Below the pieces are notes generated by a model. It did not search any database and was not told the origin of the DNA. It saw nothing but the letters and a program-made list of their open reading frames with translations. Below are positions 48,771 through 59,812 of a stretch of 64,000 nucleotides of DNA, one piece after another. The stretch spans positions 1-64,000 of the forward strand of contig JAECUM010003723.1 in assembly GCA_016617855.1 (NCBI GenBank), in the 5' to 3' direction. The DNA is from Megalonaias nervosa. Its lineage: Eukaryota > Mollusca > Bivalvia > Unionida > Unionidae. The translations under genes were made by a program, and so were the position numbers. Each line of letters begins with the position of its first letter. Position 1 is the stretch's first letter.

Positions 48771-49859
48771 AATTTATTCAGTTTTGCATGGGTGAAAGTT
48801 CTCCATCATATGATGGAAATTCTGTCTTCAGAATGTCCACATAGGTTGATCTTCCAAATTGTGCAAATCTGTTGGGGGGGGGGGGTAATAGGGGGTTAAA
48901 GTGATTGGAAATCATTCAGTAGGAAAAAAATCAGTGCTTAGGGATGCTGAATTTTAAACTTATGATTTACTGTTGAGCGAGCAAACAAGTTTTCACGCAG
49001 TATTCATTTCACTCATTGCTCCTCAGATATGTTCTGCTAAATCACGAAGTTCATACTTCACTCCATAATTCAGTATTGTCTATGGTAACACAGTCATTAT
49101 ATTCCACTGCTATTCTATTCCTACATTTGCCTCACATGAATGATAGCAGATAGAGGGTGCTGATTCTATTCCTTAAAGTATATCATTCTAATATTGTTTT
49201 CTCTATTCCCTGCCCTTTGCTTCATAGAAAGATTTATCTTGGCTTGGTAGTCATCAGTCAGGATGATTGGAACTTTGCCCATTTGCAGACAGTAACTGCA
49301 TTTTTTTCTTTTCTCCAGTTCAGTACAATTACAAATGTATAAATTGCTAAAAGACCAGCACACTCTTTTCCCCGAGTTGAAACTTCCAAGTTTTCATTTT
49401 CACTTCTATTTGAAGTTTGCATGTAGTCTCTTAGCTTATGAATTGCAAAGTTAACTAAGGTATCCTGCCCATAAATGGTAAAGTTAGCTTTGAAAACACT
49501 TTGTTAACAAATTTTAGTTAGGGCCAAAATCTGAAACCTATGTTATCCACATAAATAATAAATAAATCAGCTGTAAAAATGAAAGGATACAAGAGATGCA
49601 CTAAATTGAACATTGGAAGAGATGTCACTTTCAGCATTGCGTGCAGGTTTTAATAACAGTAACATTGATAAAGCGACAAAGGAACCTTTGCATTGACTAT
49701 ATAATTAACTTGTATAATTAACTTATCCAGAAAACTCCCAATAACTTTGGAAGAGATAAAGTAAAAGACCTTATTCATCCTGGTTATTATGTATTATGAT
49801 TCCATAGATGATTTACTGTATAGTCTACGTTAAAGCAGTTTGAGTAGATTTCTCATTAT
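48771..49859. other. Intron, nothing recognised
   Basis: It contains a poly-G run at about 48872-48884. Overlapping ORFs at 49157-49363 on both strands have no family signature. Confidence 0.5.
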
Positions 49860-50117
49860 GTTGTTGTTGTTTTTGTTGTGGGGCTTAACGTCATTTTTCA
49901 GCACACGATAGGCTATACATGGCGGCCAGTATTAATGGTGGAGGAAGAAACCGGGAAATCCCTGGAAAGAACCACCGATCCACGAGAAGCTACTGGCAAG
50001 CTTTCTCACATATCCACATTCGCCGAATCCTAGACTCGAACTCACGCAGACAGAGGTGAGATGGCAGTGATCCATTACGGAGAGCGCTTTAGACCACTCG
50101 GCCACTCGGGGCCCCCC
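49860..50117 (-). mobile_element. tRNA-derived SINE family B, copy 5
   Basis: On the minus strand it reads ggggccccgagtggccgag, the B box (gagttcgagtctagg, slightly eroded), the core 'ggatcggtggttctttcc', 'atgtatagcctatcgtgtg' and a CAA-rich tail. Confidence 0.92.
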
Positions 50118-53070
50118 TCATTATGTAATCAGTGTTGTGTTTTTACAACATATAAGCAAACAGTACAACCTTCCAACTGGTAGTACATGTCTGTGATGGC
50201 TTCCTTTCAAGATGGAATAGTTAATCATAATAGGGATTTAGATGGCTATGGCACTTCAGTGGCAGTTTGTGACTTGTACTTCAGTATGGTTTACAGTCTG
50301 TTGCATGCAGCTTTACATGGTACATTTATGGAGTCTGGCAACCAGACTGTACTTTTGCAGGCAATTTTAGCTTGCCTTGACGAAAAGAGCAGACAGAGAT
50401 ATGTACATGGTTCATTCATGGTTAAGATTTTGCATTTAGCTCGCATTGTTTGCATAATGTGACATCACTCATTGGCTAATCATAATATGTAACTGATATT
50501 TTGAACTGAAAATGATTTATTTCATTGATAAAAAAATGACATTACTCATTGCACTTGTTTGAGACATTCATTTATTTAATCACAAATTGTTTTTAATCGC
50601 AAATATGTCTTTAATGTTACTCTGATCTGATCTATCATATGTATGACAAGAAAGCTTGGTATATTTTTTATTTTCTTTTGAAAATATTATTATCAAGCGT
50701 AATTAAATGTATAAATACTATATACTGAAAAAAACCCATAATTTATATAAACTAACAGTATTACTATACATTTGACTGGCATTTTGTTTAAACCCCTCTC
50801 CACAAGTACACCCAACATTTTTGATCATTTTTGATCATTTTCACTATACTGCTGTTCATAATGGAGGATAGCTGTATTTCTATTAGTACCACACATGAAC
50901 AAAATGAGGTAGGTCACTGTGTCCTACATTTCACTTTTCTTGGCTTAGGTTAAGTTTTGCATTTAGCCCATGACTACAGGTTTTTTGCATGCTGTGTTCA
51001 CACTGTCATATCTTTAATCATGCAAATTGTTGAAGGGATGCATCTTGATAAGAACTACTCCCTCATTGTAGAAGTAGGACATTATTGTCGATATTTTATG
51101 CATTACTCACTTGGATTAAATTTTGTGTTCCATGTTCATTTCTCAGGCTATATTCAAGCTAGGATCAATTTGATGATGATATGCATCTCTATTACAAACA
51201 GTGCAGAAACATTGACACAACTTTGTTTAAACTGCTCAAACGAATTCAGCCAACTTTGACAGAAAATTTACTGGCACAGAGGCCATTCAGTGTTGAACAA
51301 ATGATGCTGAAGTTCCATCAGATATGGATGAAAATACTTGTCTCCCTAACATATGCAATTAAGAACATTGGAAGAAATTTTTGCATAAAGCTCCAGATGA
51401 GCAATCTCAGGCCCACATGGTTGTCTTGTTTATATTTGTACAATGGTTTTATTCTGTGTGTGTGTGTGTGTGTGTGTGTTCTTGGAGATAGGGATTAATA
51501 ATTTAAAAATGTGTGCTGGTTTCTCCGTCATTTTTTGGTGCATCTATCACAGCTGGTTCTCCATATCACAACTGGTTATTCTTACAAAAGGAAAAGTCAG
51601 TAACAGGGATAACCCACCCATAATAATAATAATAACCATGTTCTTCCTGTGGATGAATCAGTGCAGGTGGCTATCACCAGCACTACAGTCCAGTGCATGT
51701 CATGACAGGTGGTGCTACTCTGGGTACTCAGGTATCAATTGGTACATCTTAAACTTGAGTCCAAGTTTGGGACTCTAGCACTTGACAAAAAGAGAAGACA
51801 GCTTCTACTGACAGTTTGGAAGATGTGCTAATTATGATTTTCTTCTCATCTAAGTTGATGGCAAACCTTTGGGTGCAATCAATCTTTCTTATAAATGATG
51901 TGTATGCGAGGTCTTATGGTATACTGTTTTACAGACAAAAGGTTGCTTACTTCCTCATAACTGACTTCTGAATTTGTCTGATTTTTGTTGGCTATGTTAT
52001 GCATGATGTAACAAATGCTGCACTGGTATTTAGTTCAATTATTTGGCTTTTTGTTCATGCAGCACACTCTGCTTACTTTTATACCATTGAATAGTGCCAG
52101 CTCATTTTCCTGTTTAACTGACCTACAGCTATTGTTGTGCATGCCAACCATGATGATGCAATGTGCAGAATGGAATACTGTGTTCTAACTGGTCAGTTGA
52201 AATGATATGCAATTGCCATCTCTTTATGGTGATTTTTCTAATTGACCTGCATTGTTTTGTGAGTGTGTGTGTGTGTTAAGTTATAAGCAATTTTTGTGTG
52301 TTCATTATCAGTGGGAAAGGTTGTGATATTTTGTATTGGAATTTTGTAAATGCCTGGGAAATTGGGATGGGGTTAGGGTAATGGCATGTTCTCAGACCTG
52401 AAAGGTAGTTTGATGATGATTGTAATTTCAAGCAGTTCAGGCCGAGGAGTTTTGACCACTTCAAGTACTCAGGCTTTAAATTGGTTAACTTAGATAGTAG
52501 CCATTGATATCATGTTCCTCTGATGATAAAAAGTGGGTAATATTTGTCAGGTAATTCTTCAAAATTGCATGTTTGCAAACTGTTGCAGCTTTAGGCACAA
52601 ATTGCAACAATACCTTAACAAATTCTGTAAAAATGTTACAGTAACAAGTCCAAGAATAATTTAAATACTTTAACAAAGTCTGTAAAAATGATACAGTAAC
52701 AAGTCCAAGAATAATTTAAATGCTGAGTTGAACAAAATCATCTTGAAAGTCAAACATTGCTTAAAATTTAATTTTATGGCCAGTCAAGGTACACCAAACA
52801 GACTGTGAATTTTGTCTGATAAAAAATATACTTTTGCTAAAAAAACATAATCACTGAAAATTTTTCAAAGTATAATATTTTCAGATGTTTGATATGGAAT
52901 GTTAAAAATATCTTGGCTTCAACAATCGGACAGTCTGAGGTAACTTTAAATATTCAATCAGCAGTGTCCACAAGGCGGACAAGCAATGGCCCTCTGGAGG
53001 GTAGTCTTCTATCCTGAAAATAACCCTTCATTTATTCATTCTTTTTTAAATGTAAATTTTTCTTTTGCAG
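50118..53070. other. Intron between PGAP1 exons l and m, mixed repeat debris
   Basis: 50880-51360 repeats words seen at 6770-7060 and in the 'catcctggc' family (ttgacagaaaatttactggc). A (TG)n run lies at 51457-51479. 51640-51850 weakly resembles the linker between RT and RNase H of DIRS elements, too weak to call. A 55-bp unit (acagtaacaagtccaagaat) is duplicated at about 52610-52722. Confidence 0.5.
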
Positions 53071-53145
53071 ATAAGTGAGGAAACATATTTTGCTATTCCA
53101 CTTGAAGGAGAAAACGTTGATGAAGCTGTTATTGTTTCAAATTCT
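53071..53145 (+). CDS. PGAP1: PGAP1 exon m
   Basis: Acceptor ttcttttgcag, donor gtaagt, 75 nt, phase 0 at both ends. It reads ISEETYFAIPLEGENVDEAV then IVSNS. Human has [20 protein letters not shown] at the same place. Confidence 0.9.
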
Positions 53146-53839
53146 GTAAGTTGCTACTTTATATTCTGCAAATAGCTTAACCATGTCGATCTGTTCCTTC
53201 CTGTACTGTTCATTTCAGATTTCATTTCTGCTAGCAGGACTCCTGGGATTGAAACCAAATTAAGAAGACGTGTCCTATTTGATTTTCACCATTTCCAGGA
53301 TTATGTAGTAGAATTCTGGCTCCATTTGTCTTAAACCCTTTCCCTTTAGTTACATTATTTTGGTAAGGGCATCATCATATTGACACATCTAGTTCTTTTG
53401 GATAGTCCTTTATGTCACACCTGACAGCTTTCCTGGCAGTGGTTCTGTTTAGTTATTTTCACTGTCATATGGGGGCACTTTTGTTGTTAAAAGGTGTATC
53501 ATTGCATTTGGCTATAGTCAGTGACGATTTGTAATAAGTAAACTGTGTGAATTAACATTGTTCAATGGCCCTTATTGCACATTTGTTTTCCATGATTTCA
53601 GATTTTTGGAAAAATGGATACAGGTATTATTTATTGATTAAAATACATAAACAAAACTATTCCGCCCATTACACATTTAAAAGGCCAAAAATTATGTAGC
53701 ATGCCAAGTTTGTCACTGACTAAGTGTCACAGTGCTTTTTTATCTCTGTTTTATTACTGTTAATTTTATTTCAGTTTTAATATGACATAGTCACAGATAC
53801 CATCTTGAAAATCTTGTTTTCCTTACTTCTGCTGAATGG

Positions 53840-56230
53840 ATGGTCATATCAAATTCCCGTAATGCCCTGTTGGTGCTAAATGAAAATGGTACAGATTTGA
53901 TGGCTAATATGGCTACCACAGTGACAGTCTTGAAAATCTTATTATTGCTACTCCTCCTGAATGGATGGTCTTATCAGCATGGGGTTTTCAACAGAAGACT
54001 TCTCATCATGCCTAGGTGATCCTAGATGAAAATGGTGCCAATCTGATATCCATTATGGCCACCACAGCACCATTTTGAAAATTTTATTGTCACTCCTGAA
54101 TACACAGTCATATTTGCATGGGGTTTTCACCAGAAGACTTCTTATGATGTCTAATTGGTCCTAAATGAAAACGGTGTTAATCTCTGTTGGCCAGTATGGC
54201 CACCACAGTGGCCATCTTAAAAATATAGTTATTACTAATCCTCCTGAATGGATGGTTTTATCAATATGGAGTTTTTACTAAACAAAATTCTTATGCTGTC
54301 TGGTTGGTCCTAATGGTGACATTCAGTAGACTTGCGCAGTGGCCAGCTTGAAAATCTTCTCACTGTTTCTCCTGAATGAATGGTCATATCAGCATAGATT
54401 TTTCACTTAAAGACGTCTTATGATGTCTAGTTGGTCATAAATGAAAATGGTGCAGATCCAACTTCTAATATGACTACCACTATAGCTACCTCTCTTGAAA
54501 ATTATGTTATCACTACTTCTGGATGGCTGGTCATATCAACATTGTGCTTTCATTGAAAACTTCTTATGATCAGGGGTCAAGCTAGACTTGAATTTTAGGG
54601 AGAAGTGACTTCTCCTTTTGGACAGAACAGGGAGAAGTGGACGCAAAGCAAGAAATGGAATGTGTGTGTGTGCATGTGCGTGTTTTTTGTCCATATGGCT
54701 CTAACAGATAATAATAGAAACTACATTGTAATGAATTTTATCTGAGTAACCAGATTATATTTTTGTAATTGCAAGTTAGTAAAAATGCTTAATCAATTAC
54801 CCATAATTTTGTTTTCATTTTATATTTTATATACATTCTAAAGGTTCACAATAATGGCACTTTGAAAGATTTCTAAAAGCGTTTGAAACAACCCCTGTAC
54901 CATGTACACGAGGGCAAATGCACACGTCTTTAGATCATACTGTTCATCCTAATTTCTTTGTTGTGGATAAAACATTACCATAACTATTCATGCACAACAC
55001 ACTAAAATGCATAAAATTATTGACATGGCTCCTTTGTAGTTGGCATATGAACTAAACCCTTCTTTCCAACAGAGTCAACACAGACATGTGAGTGCATCTA
55101 TTTTTAGAAGGAAGTTTTTTGTAATGTAATCACTCACTTTATATAGATTTATTACAACAGTCCATTGATAGGATTGCAAATTTATGGTTTATTTATTTGT
55201 CTACATACTTGTAGTAATTTTAGGCATTAGTTAAATAGTATCAGATTCTCTGCTTTTTTTGTATTTTCACAAATACGAGTGAAGTCAGAAAACAACTTTG
55301 ACCTTGCAGCGCTTCTCGTGAATTCCACAGCATAGCATTGTAACATACGTTTCTGACTTACATAACTGCATTTTTGAAGTTAAATCTTAAATAACATAAT
55401 ACCTAGGCTTTGCTTTCTATGAATTGTATATTTTTCTGAATATATTTGCCTGATGATTTACAAAAACAGACAATCTAATAAACTGTTACTTTTCAGACAG
55501 CAATGTTACTGGTTCACTTTGTTTCAAACTAATTTTATGACAAAATAGTGTACAAGAGGCAGTTAAAATATCCAGATCACTGATTCTGATCTTAAAACAC
55601 AAATTGCTATAGACATACTATTGTTAAAGTTTCAAAACACAAGTTTGTATGTTTTTAACATTAAAAGGATAACATGCGGAAATCGGGCAATGATAGTTGG
55701 TAATTTACTGGGGAAAGGGTAAATGGTCACTCAGCTATCGAAACACATGCCTGTGAATGTGCAACAGTTTGATTGTCAGCATAATTGATATCAAAACTAG
55801 GCCTAGCTACTGATGGATTGATGAATACATATCACTACAACAACAACACTAGAACTAACCTGGCTAAGGCGAAGGGGCATCTCAAAATGTATGGTCAGTC
55901 AATGTACCTCTAAAAAAATCATGGCGAAGTCGTTTTCACTTTCCTAACAGAAGAAGGCTAAGTTTACATTTTTTAGGCGACTTAGTCGCCCACTTTGCCT
56001 GGTAGCATGACCCCTGATGATGTCTCGTTGGTACTAATAGAAAGAAATGGTACCTATCTGATATTGAATGTGGCCACCATGTCATCCTGTTATTGTTACT
56101 ACTCCAAAAACAGAAAGTCATATCAACATGGGGTTTCCAGCAGAGGATTTCTTATGATGCCTTGTTGGTCATAAATGAAAATGGTGCCAAGCTGACATGC
56201 TTTCTGTCAACTACAGTAGCTCATTTCAAA
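53840..56230 (+). repeat. About 150-bp repeat array split by a TIR element
   Basis: Five or more units share 'cctgaatggatggtcatatc', 'catggggttttcaccagaag', 'acttcttatgatgtctagtt', 'aatgaaaatggtgcc' and 'atggccaccacagt'. They run over 53840-54570 and resume at 56017-56230. A 1446-bp element separates the two parts. Confidence 0.85.
54571..56016. mobile_element. Non-autonomous DNA transposon, 1446 bp, with 5-bp target duplication
   Basis: It starts caggggtcaagcta and ends tagcatgacccctg, which are inverted copies (13 of 14 positions). The flanks are atgat at 54566-54570 and atgat at 56017-56021. Removing it and one atgat restores the repeat-unit text 'cttcttatgatgtct', so the insertion borders are exact. 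There is no transposase. The TIR start CAGGG is hAT-like, but 5 bp is short for a hAT duplication, so the superfamily is left open. Confidence 0.85.
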
Positions 56231-56499
56231 GTCTTGTTATTGTTGAAGAATATCAAAGATGGTTTCAACACTCCACAGTTAAAAGGAAGAAATGGTCTGA
56301 TCTTGAATTCCTGGAAATTCTTTTCAGCCAGTTGGGTGTCAGTATTGAGAGACTCTTGTTTTTGTTTTTTAAAAATGTATTGCCCAAAAATAATAAATGA
56401 ATGAATAAATGCAAACTTGTATTGGGGTACCTTCAAGGTGTGATTTTGACGGGGACCTGGGCTCACCTCAATATCAAATCTTTTGGAAATAAAGCAGTT

Positions 56500-59390
56500 A
56501 AAACAATCTAAATCGAAATCAGCCCCAGCTTAGAAACCTATTCTCCCAGTCATTATTAGTGGCTTCCAATTCCCATCCGCCATTACTTTGACAGCTGGTT
56601 GATGCACAGATAAGCCCTTAAGAAGAATCTATCTCTCTGTTGGGAGATGGTGACTTGACTAGGCCTAAATCCCAATCAGGTGAAGCTGGATCTTTTCCCA
56701 CAAAATTTATTTTATGTGGGGGTGAGCTTTTTTCTATCAAGGAATAGACCATATTCCTTCTGAGAGAATCGTGCAGATACTTCCTGTTTTAGCAAAACTG
56801 GGCAAGAAGTCATCTGCTCATCTTTGTCTCTCTCTCCCCAATGAGGCAGCTGCCATAGTTTCCCTAGTTTCGTATGTGGTCCCTTTATTTCTTGTTTCTA
56901 GTGAACTGAGACTTTTTAAGAAGCCTGCACATTGGATCCAGGTTTCATCACAATCTGAGTTGGTGGAAGAATCAGGACAGAGTTCTGGCTGGAGTTCTGA
57001 TTCATGCTTTAGAACCTCACTCTTTCCTTTAAAACAACTCCTCAGATTCAGGCTGGGTGACTGACCAAGAGGCCAAGGGATTTATCCTATGGTCTCAGAA
57101 ACAAGTGTTTCTCGCATCAACAATGTAGAAATGTAGACTGTTTTTCTAGCACTTAATGGCATTATTACATCATGGTTGATACAGACATCACATCAGTCAT
57201 AGTCTACCAGAACCTTTTTATTGGAGATAAATCTCTCATGGTCTGCATCAATTGTTAGCAGAGACACTTTTTCATCTTTTGGGAAGATCAGTGGTAGACT
57301 TGTTCATATTGAAGTTGAAAAACAAGCTATGTGTCTCCACTGTTGGCCCAGAGGGCTTGTGTGCTGAACAGTTTGAGATGGAATTGACTATGCCTCCACC
57401 TTCCCACCTTTCAGAATAATCACTCAAGTCATGACTCAACCTGATAGCTCCCTGTGCCCCATAGATTGTTGTTCAGCAATCTCTTCGTTCTCTTGGTCAA
57501 AGATCCCAATGAATTACTGCTGCAGATGAATCCACTGTCATAGCAAAGTGTCCCTCATGCACAGCTCCCCTCAAATCCTTCACCTTAATTCCTGGCTCAT
57601 ATCAAGCAATCTATCTGCCAAGTCCAATTTTGAGAAAAGCTGACAAATGCTCAAAGGCAATCCACACCAAAGTTTAGAATGCCAGTTAGAGAATTTTCTT
57701 GTAATTGGTGCATAGGAAATCTGTCCACCCAGTGCAACTTCATTTGCAAATTTTCTTTTTTTCTATTTGGAAACAAAAAAGCTTGTTCAGTGTCAACCAT
57801 TAAGGCCTAATGAGTAGCCATCTTGAGTAATTTTAGGTTCTCAGTGGGCTTTACTATAGAGTCTCTCTATGGGATCTACTGTAGGGTCTGACCAACCCAC
57901 ATTGTTCAAGAATTTTACCTTATAACAACCTCTCTATAGTATTGGCAAGGAAAAGTATTTAAATTCATGCTTTGCAATTAGAAAACACCCATTTTTACAT
58001 TTCATTGATTAGTAGGATTCAGTCTCTTCTTTTCCAACTAAGGTTCTGGCCAAGAATCAGTTTCATTTATTAGCTCCTACTTCTATTGAAATCCTCCATC
58101 TCAATCATATCATTTTTGAGGATGATCAAGGAAAACTCTTTTCTCTAGATAGAGTTTTGCTATTCTATCTAGCTATGAAAAAAAGGAAAGAGTCATAACT
58201 TTATTTTAACCCTTTGAAAGTGTTAGGAGTCTGTGCTCTTAAAATAAGTAACAGAAAAGAGTGAAAAGCAACAAGCTTCATAAAATTCAACAAATAATTT
58301 ATTTCTCTAGAATACAAAGTGAAAATGAGAAAGAAGAACTTCAGTAATGCGACTTAAATGCCAAAATAATCCAAGAATTACCGACACAAGTCCTAATAAT
58401 TTAAAGTCCTTAATAAAATTCAGTAGAAGTCCAAAATAAATCCAAAAACTGAATGCAATGATGTGTCTGTGGTAGCTTATAGAGTGTTCATGTGTCAACA
58501 GTCTTTTGTTGAATCACAGTAACATAATTCCAGGTTTGAATTCACTGTAAATTCCAGTGAATGCCTCTATCCAAGAATTTTATCAGAGCACTTTTGTATT
58601 TCCAGAGAAAATACAGTAATTGGAAGAAATAAAATTTCCAGCCGAAAAATGAAATACAGCTTAAAAGTGCTAGGTCATAAAGCACAGCTGAAAAAAATCC
58701 TTTCAGTTACAAGATTATATAGTTCTTTACTTGACCTGGGGTCACAATTAGCATTTTCTATAAAAAAACAAACAACCATTACCTAATGAAAAATAACCTT
58801 CTAGAATGATCCTGATGTTTACAAATTAAAAACCATAACCTGGATTATGTAAAGTGCACTAAGGAAATTCCAAAACCTAGATCTAGACCCAAATAAACAT
58901 TTACTTCTGTTAATAATATTACTGATTTTAATCCCATACACATAGAGAATAATTTAGCTATGTATTAGTTGTTGACACACGATACAATAAAAAAGTAAAT
59001 TCTGGTCAAGCAGAAACGAACTCAGTTTTGGATAAGGTCAAGTCCAGCATACAATGTTACATTACAATAGCATGTAATGAAATAAAAAAATTACTAACAA
59101 ACAATGTAAATTAAATATACGTAACAAAAGGCACTTCTGATATTTTGTCAGCCTCATCATGAGGTTGATTGTTCAGAGTAGTAAAAGAGCTTTATCAGTC
59201 CCTCCAAGCTCCCAACACTGATGCCCTTCAGTCATGGTCTAGGTCAAAGCAGGAAGATATTCAGATTTTCAGATGTGGAATAAGGTATCAGACTGGAATC
59301 TTCTTCTTTTTCATTCTAGATCTCCAATTACTAGAGGAGGAAATAGTGTCCTTGACTTTTTACTCCCCCAAAAACTACACATGAATAAAA
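56500..59390 (+). pseudogene. Decayed DIRS-like retroelement, copy 2, split by a solo LTR
   Basis: It begins inside RT: HYFDSWLMHR (about 56585, where YLDD has become YFDS), then LGLNPNQVKLDLFPQNLFYV (about 56660) and FLSRNR. Later pieces are the RNase H-to-recombinase linker (about 57400-57600), SLMHSSPQILHLNSWLI, STIKA (about 57797), VLAKNQFHLLAPTSIEILHL (58045) and LFSLDRVLLFYLAMKK (58140). The recombinase then breaks at 58220, where a solo LTR is inserted. It resumes after 59130 with SDILSASS.G.LFRVVKELY and FFFFILDLQLLEEEI (to about 59350). It ends about 75 bp before PGAP1 exon n. Confidence 0.78.
58221..59126. mobile_element. Solo LTR, copy 2
   Basis: A 906-bp block starting tgttaggagtctg and ending tatacgtaaca is related to 4687-5614 along most of its length. 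A perfect 4-bp duplication flanks it, aaag at 58217-58220 and 59127-59130. It is nested in the recombinase region of the DIRS copy, so it is younger than that element. Confidence 0.8.
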
Positions 59391-59463
59391 TTACCTTAAT
59401 AAATATCATGGATGTGTATGATAGTAATTCTGTTGGTCATTTATTTGGTATTTTATTTTGCAG

Positions 59464-59516
59464 CCACAGGTTGATTGGGTGTGTGCTTGTAAGCTAAAAG
59501 ACAATGAGGAGCGATG
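59464..59516 (+). CDS. PGAP1: PGAP1 exon n (last exon visible)
   Basis: Acceptor ttattttgcag, donor gtaggt, 53 nt. It reads PQVDWVCACKLKDNEER plus two bases of Trp and corresponds to the human DTNSWIFACINSTSMC region. It ends in phase 2, so the gene must continue. No matching next exon was recognised between 59517 and 64000. Confidence 0.82.
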
Positions 59517-59694
59517 GTAGGTAATGCTAGTTATAGTAAAATTTTAGTTTTTTTCTTTCATTATGATTAGTGACATGGCTATAGTAGAATCTGGATTGAA
59601 CTTTATTGGGTGGGTTGTAATAATAAAAGGGCTGCCGTCTCCATTCTATCCATTAAGATTCATACTAATTTCTAGAGGTACTGCTTCTTTATGA

Positions 59695-59812
59695 TGTTAG
59701 CCAGCCTAAAATCAAGCAACTAACGTGACAGTATGGTAAAGGGGTGTATGAGAGCCTTTACCAACAATAATTTTAGCCAGTCTAAAATCAAGTAACCGAC
59801 ATGATAAGACAG
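59695..59812 (+). repeat. 81-bp-type minisatellite, left remnant
   Basis: About one and a half units (ccaacaataattttagccag, aaatcaagtaaccgacatga) lie left of the inserted hAT element and match the array at 61317-61765. Confidence 0.85.

Larger units (their letters stand above)
10347..59516 (+). other. PGAP1: PGAP1 gene, internal part (14 exons; both ends missing)
   Basis: GPI inositol-deacylase is an ER membrane lipase-like enzyme that removes the acyl chain from the inositol of freshly attached GPI anchors, which allows export of GPI proteins. Fourteen exons with GT/AG borders join in phase to give about 359 residues. They follow the family order: YELYIYGEG, VYAKSIK, a GIPVLFIPGHGGSYKQ block, RSLGSVALRK, FNYFSVDLNE, VVLVGHSM/GGMIARAL (serine elbow), ITEATPHQGPV, STGGGHRDILVRQGLT, VWVSTDHQCAVWCKQ, then the post-lipase lumenal region ending VDWVCACKLKDNEERW. 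Human PGAP1 is 922 residues, so about 40% is present. The N-terminal signal anchor exon and the C-terminal multi-membrane region were not seen. Introns run from 588 bp to about 7 kb and are packed with repeats. The family call is very firm; exon edges are inferred from phase and splice consensus without transcript evidence. Confidence 0.95.

Noticed and set aside
51640..51850. Weak likeness to the DIRS linker and RNase H (FLWMNQCRWLSP, then GGATLGTQVSIGT)
   Set aside because: Only a few scattered residues agree and no RT or recombinase lies nearby; too weak to annotate.
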